Positions 1 through 9,373 of a stretch of DNA of 64,000 bases are shown here, one piece after another (positions within the stretch are counted from its first letter, which is position 1; every line of letters starts with the position of its first letter). The position numbers and the translations under genes were made by a program. Origin of the DNA: Magnetospirillum sp. 64-120 (GTDB lineage: Bacteria > Pseudomonadota > Alphaproteobacteria > Rhodospirillales > Magnetospirillaceae); assembly GCA_001898825.1 (NCBI GenBank), contig MKVK01000030.1, positions 1 to 64,000 on the forward strand. The letters run 5' to 3'. Under the pieces are notes generated by a model that was not told the DNA's origin, did not search any database, and worked only from the letters and a program-made list of their open reading frames with translations.

Positions 1-376
1 CTTCGCCGGTCTCGCGTGCGCGGCGCTTTTCGTCGTCGGGCACAAAGCGGTCAGCATAGACGATGGTCGTGCCGTGCTCGCCCTTCCGCACGTTTCCGCC
101 GAGGGCGAGCGCCTGGCGAAAGGTCAGCCAATGCTGGGAAGGAAAGCCGTGCTGGATCACGGCGCCCCAAAGGATCAGGACGTTGATGCCGGAATACTGA
201 CGGGAGGTCGCCGCATTCCTCGGCATGGCGAGCGGCGCCTTCGCCGCAGCTGTACCCCAGGGCTGGACCCAGGGAAGCCGGCCATCCTCGAGTTCGGCGA
301 TGATCTTGTTGGTGATGTCGTCATAGAGATTGGTGCGGTCGCCGGTACGACGCGCGGCGCGATCCATTCTGGCCAT
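1..376 (-). CDS. ArdC-like antirestriction protein, N-terminal part (gene runs off the window)
   Basis: The minus strand reads open from an ATG at 376 to the window edge, giving about 125 residues. The translation contains NLYDDITNKIIAELEDG, then LPWVQPWG and later NAATSRQYSGINVLIL. This is the characteristic N-terminal ssDNA-binding domain of ArdC-type proteins (DUF1738). Family members from plasmids and integrative elements bind single-stranded DNA, and ArdC can protect incoming DNA from restriction. The zincin-like C-terminal domain would lie to the left, outside the window. A second ATG lies three codons downstream. The gene fits the mobile-island setting. Confidence 0.85.
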   Translation of the reverse strand, partial: MARMDRAARRTGDRTNLYDDITNKIIAELEDGRLPWVQPWGTAAAKAPLAMPRNAATSRQYSGINVLILWGAVIQHGFPSQHWLTFRQALALGGNVRKGEHGTTIVYADRFVPDDEKRRARETGE

Positions 377-535
377 CGGGATAAACTCCATGACGGGCGC
401 CGGGAGCCTCTCTCCCAGCCCTCAACCCGTCACGGAAGATCCGTCCGCACTCTCGCTCTCGGGGCGTTGCGGGGCAGGCTGTGCCAAAACTCGGCGGCAC
501 AGAGCACCGGCGACTGCAGCGAAGCGCCGTGCGGC

Positions 536-1963
536 TCAGGCCGCTGGCGTTAGACGCTCCGCACCGAAGGCGTTCACCGCGTGGAGGATGTTGAAAGCCA
601 AGATCGAGAGCGCGGCCTCCGCTTTCACCGCTCTGAGCCCTCGTGTGAGGAATCTGCCGCCGCCCGACATTCGCTTAATCGTGCCGAACGGGTGCTCAAC
701 AGTACATCGGCGCGTCACCATCAAGCTCGGATCGGCGTAGATCCTAGCCTCCATCCGATCGAGGGCCGCCTGATCGAAAAGTCGATGGATCGTCCTCTGG
801 GCGCCGGGCGTGCATCGGGATTTCAGTCGACAGTCCTTGCACGTGGACGTTCGGTATCGGATGGCGCGGTTGCGCGTGTGCTTGCCCGACGGCCTCAGGG
901 TCTCGCCGGCCGGACATCGGATGGTGTCGGACACTTCATCGTAGGTAAACTGGATCGGCCGGAAGAAGTCGGAGCTCATCGCGCCACGCTTGATCGGCGC
1001 AGCCACCTCGATGTTGTCACGCTCACATTCGGCGACAGCCTGGGCGTTCGAGTAGCCGCCATCGGCCAGGATTTTGAGCCGGTCGATCTCCAACACCTCC
1101 ATCGCCGCCAGCGACATGGGGTGAAGGAGTTGGCTGTCGTTCGCCTCGTTGGCGACGTCGTGATGAATGATCAGTCCGCTGTCGACATCGACGACGCTTT
1201 GCATGTTGTACGCAGGGAACTTGGGCGCGCGGCCGTAGCCCATAGGCTTGGCGTCAGGCTCGCCGAAAACGAGCACCTTCTCATCGCGATCCGCCAAAAC
1301 CTGCTGGCGGCGCACAAGACGATCCTTTCGGCGGCGCAGAGCGGCGATTGCATCCGTAAACGCCTGGCGGTGCTTCGGCTGATCGTCGAAGCCCTTGGCC
1401 GACGCCTCGTCCATGATGTCGAGCCGGTCCAGGTAGTAGCCGATCTCCTTTTCCGTGTGCGCCAGGTCGCGCGCAAGCCGATCTGCGCCGGCGATATTCT
1501 TGGAGCTGGCGACCGCGCGCATCTTGGTCCCATCCAGCGCGACGAGACGGCCGCTGATCAGGCCGGCTTCCCTGCAGAACTGAATAAAGGCGGCGCTCGA
1601 AGCGATGATGGCTTCCGGGTTGTCGTGCCGGAAGGCGGCGATCGTGCGGTAGTCTGGGGCCAATCGGCGGAGCAACCAGAGCGCTTCAAGGTCGCGAGTG
1701 CATGCGCGTTCCAGATGGCGCGAGGATCGGAGCTGGTTGAGATAGCCCCAGATATAGAGCCTGAGCATGTCGCCCGGGCGGTAACCAGGACGGCCGGTGG
1801 ACGCGGCGACGGTGCGGCCAAAACCCAGTTCAGTCAGGTCGAGACTGGCGACGAACGCATCGACGATGCGCACGAGCGCGTCCGGGGCGACATAATCGTC
1901 GAGGCAAGGCGGAAGCAGGCTGGCCTGACCGCGTTCTGTTCCTTCGATAAAGCTCACGAACAC
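536..1963 (-). CDS. IS1182-family transposase
   Basis: A 475-residue transposase. The N-terminal region (LPPCLDDYVAPDALVRIVDAF, then GYRPGDMLRLYIWGYLNQ) is the DUF772 domain typical of IS1182/IS5-like enzymes. DDE-type landmarks follow: VALDGTKMRA, then ILADGGYSNAQ, and a C-terminal VEHPFGTIKRMSG with the likely catalytic Glu. A Cys-rich insert (CKDCRLKSRC) lies just before it, as usual in IS1182 members. The frame is intact, so the enzyme may be active. I could not identify terminal inverted repeats or a target duplication by eye, so element ends are not given. Confidence 0.9.
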   Translation of the reverse strand: MFVSFIEGTERGQASLLPPCLDDYVAPDALVRIVDAFVASLDLTELGFGRTVAASTGRPGYRPGDMLRLYIWGYLNQLRSSRHLERACTRDLEALWLLRRLAPDYRTIAAFRHDNPEAIIASSAAFIQFCREAGLISGRLVALDGTKMRAVASSKNIAGADRLARDLAHTEKEIGYYLDRLDIMDEASAKGFDDQPKHRQAFTDAIAALRRRKDRLVRRQQVLADRDEKVLVFGEPDAKPMGYGRAPKFPAYNMQSVVDVDSGLIIHHDVANEANDSQLLHPMSLAAMEVLEIDRLKILADGGYSNAQAVAECERDNIEVAAPIKRGAMSSDFFRPIQFTYDEVSDTIRCPAGETLRPSGKHTRNRAIRYRTSTCKDCRLKSRCTPGAQRTIHRLFDQAALDRMEARIYADPSLMVTRRCTVEHPFGTIKRMSGGGRFLTRGLRAVKAEAALSILAFNILHAVNAFGAERLTPAA

Positions 1964-2100
1964 CTCAGGGCAGGCCTGAATCAGGTGTAGATTCTAGTAG
2001 TGTTCGCGCCTCTCGGACAGACGTAGTCACAGTCTTGCGTTCGTACACTGAGATTTTCCTACATCGGCCGAGGGCCTTCAGTCTAAGGCATTGGCGAGCG

Positions 2101-3444
2101 CTACAGCATGTAACCCAGGTCCGATGCGCCGGTCGGATAGGCGAACATGGTGGAGCGAAGGTCGGCGGCGGTCAGGCCGTGGCGGATCGCCAGGCCGAAG
2201 AGGTTGATCACCTCGTCGGCGCCCGGCCCCACAAGATGCGCGCCGAGGACCAGGTCACTGTGCTCCTCGATCAGCACCTTGTGGCCGTAGACCCGCTCGG
2301 CCAAGCGGCGGGCGGTGAACCAGTCCGGCGTCGAGGCGGCGTTGATGCGGAACACCAGCCCGCGGCGACGGGCCTCCGCCTCCGAGAGTCCGACTGCGGC
2401 GATCGGCGGCACGGTGAAGGCAACGCTCGGGACCCCGCGATAGTCCGGCTTGCGCGACGTGCCGTCCAACAGGTTGGCGGCCACCACCCTGGCGTCGTGG
2501 CTGGAGACCGGCGTCAGGGGCGGCCCGACGCCGGCCGCGTCGCCAGCGGCATAGACCCGCGGGTTGGAGACGCTTTGCAGATGGTCGTTTAGCTGCATGC
2601 GGCCGTCGCGCACGGTGACCTGGCCCGCCGCGAGGTCCAATGCGTCGAGGTCGGGCCCGCGGCCTGCGGCGTGCACCACCAGTTCGGCCGGGACAGCGAG
2701 GTCCGGCGCGCCCGGACGGCTGGCATGGACTAGCAGGCCGCCCTGGACCGGCTCGACACGGGTGACCGTAGCGCCGGTCTCGACGGCGATGCGGAGTTCA
2801 TGGAAGCGCGGCATGAGCCAGCCGACCAGGTCGGGATCGAAATTCGGCAGCAGCCGCGCAGGCCGTTGCAGGATGGTGACCTCGGCCCCGGCGCGCGCCG
2901 CCAGGTGCGAGAATTCGGCGGCGACGTAGCCGCCGCCGATCAGCACGATCCGGCGCGGGAGGCGTTCAAGCTCCATGAAGGTGTCGCTCGTGACGACCAG
3001 TCCCTCGCCCGGGATGCCAAGCGGGATCGGCCGCGCCCCGGTAGCGATCAGCACGTGGCGGGCCTGCAAGGTCCGGCCGTCCACCTCGATCGTGTCTGGG
3101 GCGGCGAAGCGGGCGAGCCCGTGGACGGCGTCGACGCCCAACTCGGCGTAGCGATGTTCTTGTTTGGCGGGGATGGGATCGGTGAAGGTCCGCTTGAACC
3201 CCATCAGGCCGGGCCAGTCGATCGCTAGGGCGCCTTCGACGCCATGCCCGGCCATGCGCCTGGCCGCGTCGATCGCTTCCTCGCCGCTTACCAGCATCTT
3301 CTTGGGATCGCAGCCGCGGAGCGCGCACGTGCCGCCGAACGGCCGGTGATCGATCACGGCGACGGACCAGCCGGCGGCGCGGACCTTCGCAACGGCAACC
3401 TGGGCCGCCGTGCCGCTGCCGATGACGATCAGGTCGTAGGCCAT
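2101..3444 (-). CDS. MerA-like FAD/NAD(P) oxidoreductase, last gene of the mer operon
   Basis: A 447-residue class I pyridine nucleotide-disulfide oxidoreductase. It has an N-terminal FAD dinucleotide fold (VIGSGTAAQ), a redox pair in GGTCALRGCDPKK (Cys40 and Cys45), an NAD(P) fold at IVLIGGGYVAAE and a FAD motif at VYAAGDAAG. Unlike MerA it has no N-terminal metal-binding domain and no C-terminal Cys pair. The usual C-terminal HPTxxE dyad is replaced by YPTGASD, so the active-site His is missing. It overlaps merB by 16 bp and so is likely co-transcribed and mercury-induced. Its substrate is unknown; it may be a thiol or mercury-stress reductase rather than a true mercuric reductase. Confidence 0.85.
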   Translation of the reverse strand: MAYDLIVIGSGTAAQVAVAKVRAAGWSVAVIDHRPFGGTCALRGCDPKKMLVSGEEAIDAARRMAGHGVEGALAIDWPGLMGFKRTFTDPIPAKQEHRYAELGVDAVHGLARFAAPDTIEVDGRTLQARHVLIATGARPIPLGIPGEGLVVTSDTFMELERLPRRIVLIGGGYVAAEFSHLAARAGAEVTILQRPARLLPNFDPDLVGWLMPRFHELRIAVETGATVTRVEPVQGGLLVHASRPGAPDLAVPAELVVHAAGRGPDLDALDLAAGQVTVRDGRMQLNDHLQSVSNPRVYAAGDAAGVGPPLTPVSSHDARVVAANLLDGTSRKPDYRGVPSVAFTVPPIAAVGLSEAEARRRGLVFRINAASTPDWFTARRLAERVYGHKVLIEEHSDLVLGAHLVGPGADEVINLFGLAIRHGLTAADLRSTMFAYPTGASDLGYML

Positions 3445-4208
3445 GGCCGCAACTCCATCCGCATCGGCGCGAAGATCGCGCGGCCGACCTCCAGCGCTTC
3501 GGACAGGCTCAGGCGCACCCCGTCCTGACCGGCGGCCAGGCTGTTCGTGCGCCAGGTCTCCAGGTGAGCGTCATCGCAGAAGAAGGCCTGCAGGGTGCAG
3601 AGCGAAGACGCCGCGCAACCGGCGGCGTAGCGATGGCCGGACCAGACGACGATCCCCGAAGGCTCGACCTGATCCAGTTGGCGGCCGTGGCTCCGTGTGT
3701 GGATGGCGAGCGCACGGGCGCACTGACGGCACGCCGAGCGGACGGTGATGTCGCGCTCCAGCATCGCCCCGACGCCGAGCGCGTCGATGGCGCACATGGC
3801 GCCCACGGAGAGCCCGCCGGTCTCGACGTGATGCTCAGTCGGACCATCGGTGAACGGATAGGCGCCGCCTATCCGGCCGGCAACGTTGAGAATGAGGAGG
3901 TCGCGCCCGGCCAGACGCCGCAGCACGCTGTCGGTCTCAGCGATGGCGAGTCCGGCCCCGGCGGCGACGTCCGCGGCCTCCGGAGCGTGCCCGCTCATGG
4001 CGTAGGCGCTCAGGACGATGCCGTGGATTCGGCTCTCGGTCTCATCCAGCCCATCCCACTTGGGGCCGATGAAGGCCTCGACGACGGCCCTCAGGGCGTT
4101 TTGGGCCTGTGGTGTCGCGACCGCTCCCCAGTCTGGGATGATCACGCCGCCTCGAAACTCGACGGCGGGCCATCCGGTGGCTTCAGCGTGTGAGGTGGGC
4201 GTCGTCAT
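3429..4208 (-). CDS. merB: Organomercurial lyase MerB
   Basis: Alkylmercury lyase, which breaks carbon-mercury bonds and passes Hg(II) to MerA in the cytoplasm. The protein is 259 residues from the ATG at 4208. That ATG is preceded by GGAG at good spacing, so I prefer it to an in-frame GTG at 4229. The catalytic region MCAIDALG carries the Cys and Asp equivalent to Cys96 and Asp99 of plasmid R831b MerB. A second conserved Cys lies in SSLCTLQAFFCDD (Cys159 equivalent). It sits 34 bp after merA in the same operon, making this a broad-spectrum mercury resistance locus. Confidence 0.93.
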   Translation of the reverse strand: MTTPTSHAEATGWPAVEFRGGVIIPDWGAVATPQAQNALRAVVEAFIGPKWDGLDETESRIHGIVLSAYAMSGHAPEAADVAAGAGLAIAETDSVLRRLAGRDLLILNVAGRIGGAYPFTDGPTEHHVETGGLSVGAMCAIDALGVGAMLERDITVRSACRQCARALAIHTRSHGRQLDQVEPSGIVVWSGHRYAAGCAASSLCTLQAFFCDDAHLETWRTNSLAAGQDGVRLSLSEALEVGRAIFAPMRMELRPWPTT

Positions 4209-4242
4209 CACGCGCGCTCCGCTCGCCACCCAAACTGAACCT

Positions 4243-5895
<1,653 letters not shown>

Positions 5896-6174
5896 TCAGC
5901 GCTTCACGGTGGACGGGTAGCCCGCGCCCGCCGTCGCCTTGGTCAGGGCGGCGACCGTGGTCTTGGCGTCATCGTAGGAGACGACGGCCTCGCGCTTTTC
6001 GAAGCTGACCTCGGTTTTCTCGACGCCGTCGACCTTGGCAAGCGCCGTCTTGACGGTTATCGGGCAGGCCGCGCAGGTCATGCCGGGCACCGCCAGGGTG
6101 ACCGTCTTCGTCGCGGCCCACGCGGGCGAGCTGAGCGCGCCCATCAGGGCGATCAGGGAGACGAGCGTCTTCAT
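5896..6174 (-). CDS. merP: Periplasmic mercury-binding protein MerP
   Basis: A 92-residue exported Hg(II) scavenger. A signal peptide (about residues 1-20, ending AWA) precedes a single ferredoxin-like heavy-metal domain with the GMTCAACP motif, whose two Cys bind mercury. It passes Hg(II) to the inner-membrane transporter MerT. The ATG follows AGGAAG. It lies 12 bp upstream of merA and 12 bp downstream of merT, consistent with one transcript. Confidence 0.96.
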   Translation of the reverse strand: MKTLVSLIALMGALSSPAWAATKTVTLAVPGMTCAACPITVKTALAKVDGVEKTEVSFEKREAVVSYDDAKTTVAALTKATAGAGYPSTVKR

Positions 6175-6186
6175 GGGGACTTCCTT

Positions 6187-6537
6187 TCAGTAGAACAGGG
6201 GCAGGACGTAGGGGAACGCCAGCGCGACAAGGACGAGCGCTGCGACCGCCCAGAAGATGACCTTGTAGGTGGTCCTGACCTTGGGCACGGCGCAGACTTC
6301 GCCGGGCTCGCAGGCGCGGGCCGGGCGAAAGATTCGGCGGTAGGCGAAGACCATGGCGATCAGCGCTGCGCCGATGAACAACGGACGATACGGTTCCAGC
6401 GCGGTCAGGTTGCCGATCCAGGCGCCGCTGAACCCGAGGGCGACCAAGACGAGCGGGCCGAGGCAACAGGTCGATGCCAGAATGGCGGCTACGCCTCCTA
6501 GCGCCAACGCACTGCGGCCGCTTTTGGGTTCTGACAA
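6187..6537 (-). CDS. merT: Mercuric ion transporter MerT
   Basis: Inner-membrane Hg(II) importer of 116 residues with three membrane spans. I chose the TTG at 6537 because a strong AAGGAGAG lies five bases upstream and the resulting N-terminus (MSEPKSGR) and length match classical MerT. A longer in-frame reading exists but lacks a ribosome site. The vicinal pair Cys24-Cys25 in STCCLGP and a second pair in ACEPGEVC are the known mercury relay cysteines. It lies between merC and merP. Confidence 0.93.
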   Translation of the reverse strand: MSEPKSGRSALALGGVAAILASTCCLGPLVLVALGFSGAWIGNLTALEPYRPLFIGAALIAMVFAYRRIFRPARACEPGEVCAVPKVRTTYKVIFWAVAALVLVALAFPYVLPLFY

Positions 6538-6571
6538 GTCGACTCTCCTTCCGATCAACTCCGCCATCACG

Positions 6572-6997
6572 TTAGGAAACAGCCCTTTCGCGGGGTGGCG
6601 CGGGCGCATTGCGAGGCGGTGCAGCGAGATCCCAGATCGCGACGACCACCATCAAGGTCAGTCCGGGATAGAGGAGCCACGCCGTCGGCCAACCGCGGGT
6701 GGCCATGAGCAAAGCCGCCGCCAGCACCAAGATCGGCCCGATGACGCTCAGCGCCATTCGCGGCCACCGGCGATGGCGAAGTCCGCCGACCACGTTGGCG
6801 ACGAGGGCGATCACGGCGAACAGCGGCAGGAGGTAACGAATAAAGACGCCTTCGTACTGGCTCAGAAACCCGAGGCCCAGCGCGGCGCCAAGGCTCGCAA
6901 GAGCCGGGAAGCACGCCGCGCAGCCCATGGCGGTGACGATCGAGCCGATGACGCCCGCCTTGTCGGCCGCGCGGGTGAGGGGATTCTGGATGGGCAT
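6572..6997 (-). CDS. merC: Mercury transporter MerC
   Basis: A 141-residue inner-membrane protein with four predicted spans. The first span carries GCAACFPALASLG, which matches the MerC Cys pair used for mercury uptake, including organomercurials. It is the first gene of the operon, about 95 bp downstream of a MerR-type promoter. Having both MerC and MerT is common in proteobacterial mer operons. The C-terminus is Pro/Arg rich and probably cytoplasmic. Confidence 0.88.
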   Translation of the reverse strand: MPIQNPLTRAADKAGVIGSIVTAMGCAACFPALASLGAALGLGFLSQYEGVFIRYLLPLFAVIALVANVVGGLRHRRWPRMALSVIGPILVLAAALLMATRGWPTAWLLYPGLTLMVVVAIWDLAAPPRNAPAPPRERAVS

Positions 6998-7081
6998 CGC
7001 AATAGCCTCGGCGACTTCGTGGAACCGTCAGAGCGACGCTACAATCAGGACTGCAGCTTGCCCGTGGGGGCTGAGGATCAC

Positions 7082-7112
7082 TACATACGATCTGTAGCGA
7101 CTACAGACTCAA
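7082..7112 (-). promoter_or_regulatory. MerR-controlled promoter and operator of the mer operon
   Basis: Reading the minus strand, a -35 box TTGAGT (7107-7112) and a -10 box TATGTA (7082-7087) are separated by 19 bp, the overlong spacer typical of MerR-family promoters. The spacer holds the perfect dyad CTGTAG-TCG-CTACAG (7092-7106). This type of dyad resembles CadR/PbrR-class operators more than the classic Tn501 merO. merR starts at 7139 in the other direction, so MerR probably controls both sides. Confidence 0.82.
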
Positions 7113-7138
7113 GCCCAAAATTGAGAGGCGCGAACAGC

Positions 7139-7540
7139 ATGGCGGATACCGCGATTCCGATTGGCGAACTGTCCCGGCGCACGGGCTGCAACATCGAAAC
7201 GATCCGCTACTACGAGCGGATCGGCCTGATGCCGGCCCCGCCCCGGCGGGGCCGCTACCGGAGCTATGGCGCGGACGACGTGGGCCGCCTCGGCTTCGTG
7301 CGACGGGCCCGCGAGCTGGGCTTCACGCTGGACGAGGTGCGCGCCCTGCTGGGCCTTGCAGGCGGCGGGCACGCGTCCTGCGCCGAGGTGCGCAACCTCG
7401 CCGCATCGCATCTGAAAGACGTGCGCACGCGCATCGCCGACCTGAAGCGGATGGAGCGGGTGCTGGCCGACTCGGTGCGGGCTTGCGACGCGGGGCAGGA
7501 TCCAGGCTGTCCGCTGATCGAGGCGCTCCGCGCCGCCTGA
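7139..7540 (+). CDS. merR: MerR-family mercury-responsive regulator
   Basis: A 133-residue activator-repressor divergent from the mer operon. The N-terminal winged helix starts IGELSRRTGCNIETIRYYE, the MerR signature. Metal-binding Cys candidates are Cys81 (ASCAEV), Cys116 and Cys124 (CDAGQDPGC). Classic Tn501 MerR has eight residues between the last two Cys; here there are seven, as in CueR-like proteins. Position and the promoter dyad make mercury control by far the likeliest. The frame is open upstream, but the N-terminal motif fixes the ATG at 7139. Confidence 0.9.
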   Translation: MADTAIPIGELSRRTGCNIETIRYYERIGLMPAPPRRGRYRSYGADDVGRLGFVRRARELGFTLDEVRALLGLAGGGHASCAEVRNLAASHLKDVRTRIADLKRMERVLADSVRACDAGQDPGCPLIEALRAA

Positions 7541-7720
7541 GCGGCTGCGATATGATCGTGGCGGCTGCGACTTTTAGCACAGCCTGGGGGTGTCCCCGCA
7601 GAAGGGGTCGGCCGAGACCGTGGCTCGGCCGCAGGGGAAGGCTTTCCCCCTTCAATCGATCCCTCGTGGCGGCCAAAGCTACGAAGGACGGTTGGGCTGA
7701 GTTTGAAAGCTGTATGGCCG

Positions 7721-7756
7721 TTGAAAAGTGTCAGAAACTCGCATATATTTCTGACA
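7721..7756 (+). promoter_or_regulatory. Promoter and palindromic operator of the abiE operon
   Basis: A sigma-70-like promoter has TTGAAA (7721-7726), a 17-bp spacer and TATATT (7744-7749). A perfect 9-bp inverted repeat TGTCAGAAA / TTTCTGACA (7729-7737 and 7748-7756, ten bases apart) overlaps the spacer and the -10 box. AbiEi antitoxins are known to repress their own promoter through inverted repeats, so this is a strong candidate AbiEi operator. A ribosome site AGGAG follows at once. Confidence 0.8.
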
Positions 7757-7764
7757 GGAGAATG

Positions 7765-8361
7765 ATGGTGCAACGTCTGACCGAACAGATTCTGGCGCAC
7801 GCCGAGACGCTTCCGGAAGGAACGCCGCTGGCGGCAAAGAGCCTTCTCCACCTCGGCAGCCGCGCTGGGGTGGACCAGGCTTTGTCGCGCCTTGCAGAAC
7901 GAGGGCATCTGATCCGTGCCGGGCGCGGCGTGTATCTGCGTCCGGTGAAGAGCCGGTTCGGTGCCCGCGCGCCTTCGGTGGAAAAGGCCGTCGAGGCGCT
8001 GGCGGTGCAGCGTGGGGAAGTCATCGTGCCGAACGGCGCGGCTGCCGCAAACGCGCTGGGCCTGACGACGCAGGTGCCGGTCCGCTCCGTTTATCTTACC
8101 TCGGGCCGGAGCCGCACGATGACCTTGGGCAAGCAGCTCGTCGAATTGCGCCATGCGCCACGCTGGCAGCTTGCGCTCGCCGATCGTCCCGCAGGCCAAG
8201 CGGTTCGCGCGCTAGCCTGGCTCGGGCCGGAGAAGGCGGAATCGGCGCTGAAGGCTCTGAAACGAAAGTTGCCGCCTACGGCGTTCGGCGAACTGGTGGC
8301 CGCCGCGCCGCAGTTTCCAACCTGGCTTGCCCGAAGCGTCGGCAAGGCGGTCCATGGCTGA
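7765..8361 (+). CDS. AbiEi-like antitoxin (DUF6088 family)
   Basis: A 198-residue protein matching type IV toxin-antitoxin antitoxins. The N-terminal part (LGSRAGVDQALSRLAERGHL) is a winged helix-turn-helix, followed by GRGVYLRP typical of DUF6088/AbiEi. The C-terminal part is the antitoxin domain. It should repress the operon and counter the AbiEii toxin. Two ATGs (7762, 7765) follow AGGAG; I chose the second for better spacing. Its stop lies inside the start of the toxin gene (8-bp overlap), indicating translational coupling. Confidence 0.86.
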   Translation: MVQRLTEQILAHAETLPEGTPLAAKSLLHLGSRAGVDQALSRLAERGHLIRAGRGVYLRPVKSRFGARAPSVEKAVEALAVQRGEVIVPNGAAAANALGLTTQVPVRSVYLTSGRSRTMTLGKQLVELRHAPRWQLALADRPAGQAVRALAWLGPEKAESALKALKRKLPPTAFGELVAAAPQFPTWLARSVGKAVHG

Positions 8362-9373
8362 TCCCTTTCTGTCCTTGTCGGCGGCAGACCGTCGTGAAGT
8401 CTTGGGCGTCGCCGCCGATCGGTCGGGGCGGCCCGCCCATCTGCTCGAAAAGGACGTTTGGGTCGTCTGGGCGCTGCAGACAGTCTTCGGCTCCGCACTC
8501 GGCGATCATCTCGTCTTCAAGGGTGGGACATCGCTTTCAAAAGCCTACGGCGTCATTCAGCGTTTTTCGGAAGATGTCGATCTAACCTACGACATCCGAG
8601 CGATCGCGCCTGATCTGGTGGGCGACAAGGGCGTGGCACTGCCGACAACACGCAGTGAAGAGAAGCGCTGGTCGAAAGCGGTGCGCCACCGGTTGCCGGA
8701 GTGGATTTCGGGCACGGTGCAACCACTGCTCATCGACGCCATTGGAGCGCAGGGCGTTTCGGCGACGACCCGGGTCGAGGGCGAGAAGCTCTTCATCGAC
8801 TATGAAGCGACCTCAACCGGCTCGGGTTATGTCGCGCCCAGCGTCATGCTGGAATTCGGCGCCCGCTCGACCGGCGAACCGGCCAGCGTGCGCGACGTGG
8901 TTTGCGATGCGGCGGGCCTGGTCGAGGGCGTGACGTTCCCGGCGGCGTCTCCGCGGGTGATGCACGCCGAGCGGACCTTTTGGGAAAAGGCGACCGCGAT
9001 ACACGTTTTCTGCTTGCAGGGACGGCTTCGTGGCGAACGCTTCGCCCGCCACTGGCACGATATTGTTCGACTGGACGATGCGGGGATCGCCAGCGCCGCG
9101 ATGTCCGATCGCGATCTCGCCAATGCCGTTGCTCGCCACAAGAGCATGTTCTTCGCCGAGAAGGCAGCCGATGGCGAGGTCATCGACTACGAAGCCGCCG
9201 TTGGCGGGAAACTGCAGCTCGCGCCGGGTGGTGCTGCACGCACGGCATTGGCCAAGGACTATGCACGCATGGTCGAAGACGGGCTGCTGCTCGAAGATGC
9301 CGAGCCGTTCGAGGCGCTGATCGAGCGCTGCGCAGACATAGTAGACCGGGCAAATCGCGTGGCAGAGGGATGA
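8354..9373 (+). CDS. AbiEii/AbiGii-family nucleotidyltransferase toxin
   Basis: A 339-residue predicted nucleotidyltransferase. The motif FKGGTSLSKAYGVIQRFSED, followed directly by VDL, contains the GS and SxDxD elements of the AbiEii fold. A later ERTFWEKATAIH is the conserved lysine block. In studied AbiE systems the toxin is bacteriostatic and gives abortive phage infection. It overlaps the antitoxin gene by 8 bp and the next gene by an ATGA, so the abiE pair is fused into a longer operon. Confidence 0.93.
   Translation: MADPFLSLSAADRREVLGVAADRSGRPAHLLEKDVWVVWALQTVFGSALGDHLVFKGGTSLSKAYGVIQRFSEDVDLTYDIRAIAPDLVGDKGVALPTTRSEEKRWSKAVRHRLPEWISGTVQPLLIDAIGAQGVSATTRVEGEKLFIDYEATSTGSGYVAPSVMLEFGARSTGEPASVRDVVCDAAGLVEGVTFPAASPRVMHAERTFWEKATAIHVFCLQGRLRGERFARHWHDIVRLDDAGIASAAMSDRDLANAVARHKSMFFAEKAADGEVIDYEAAVGGKLQLAPGGAARTALAKDYARMVEDGLLLEDAEPFEALIERCADIVDRANRVAEG

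Noticed and set aside
377..535. Left terminal inverted repeat of the IS1182 element
   Set aside because: I compared this stretch with 1964-2040 in reverse complement and found only short chance matches, so no ends are claimed.
581..1990. Long plus-strand frame of 469 residues opposite the IS1182 transposase
   Set aside because: It is antisense to a clear transposase and reads as an Arg/Ala-rich shadow with no recognisable domain.
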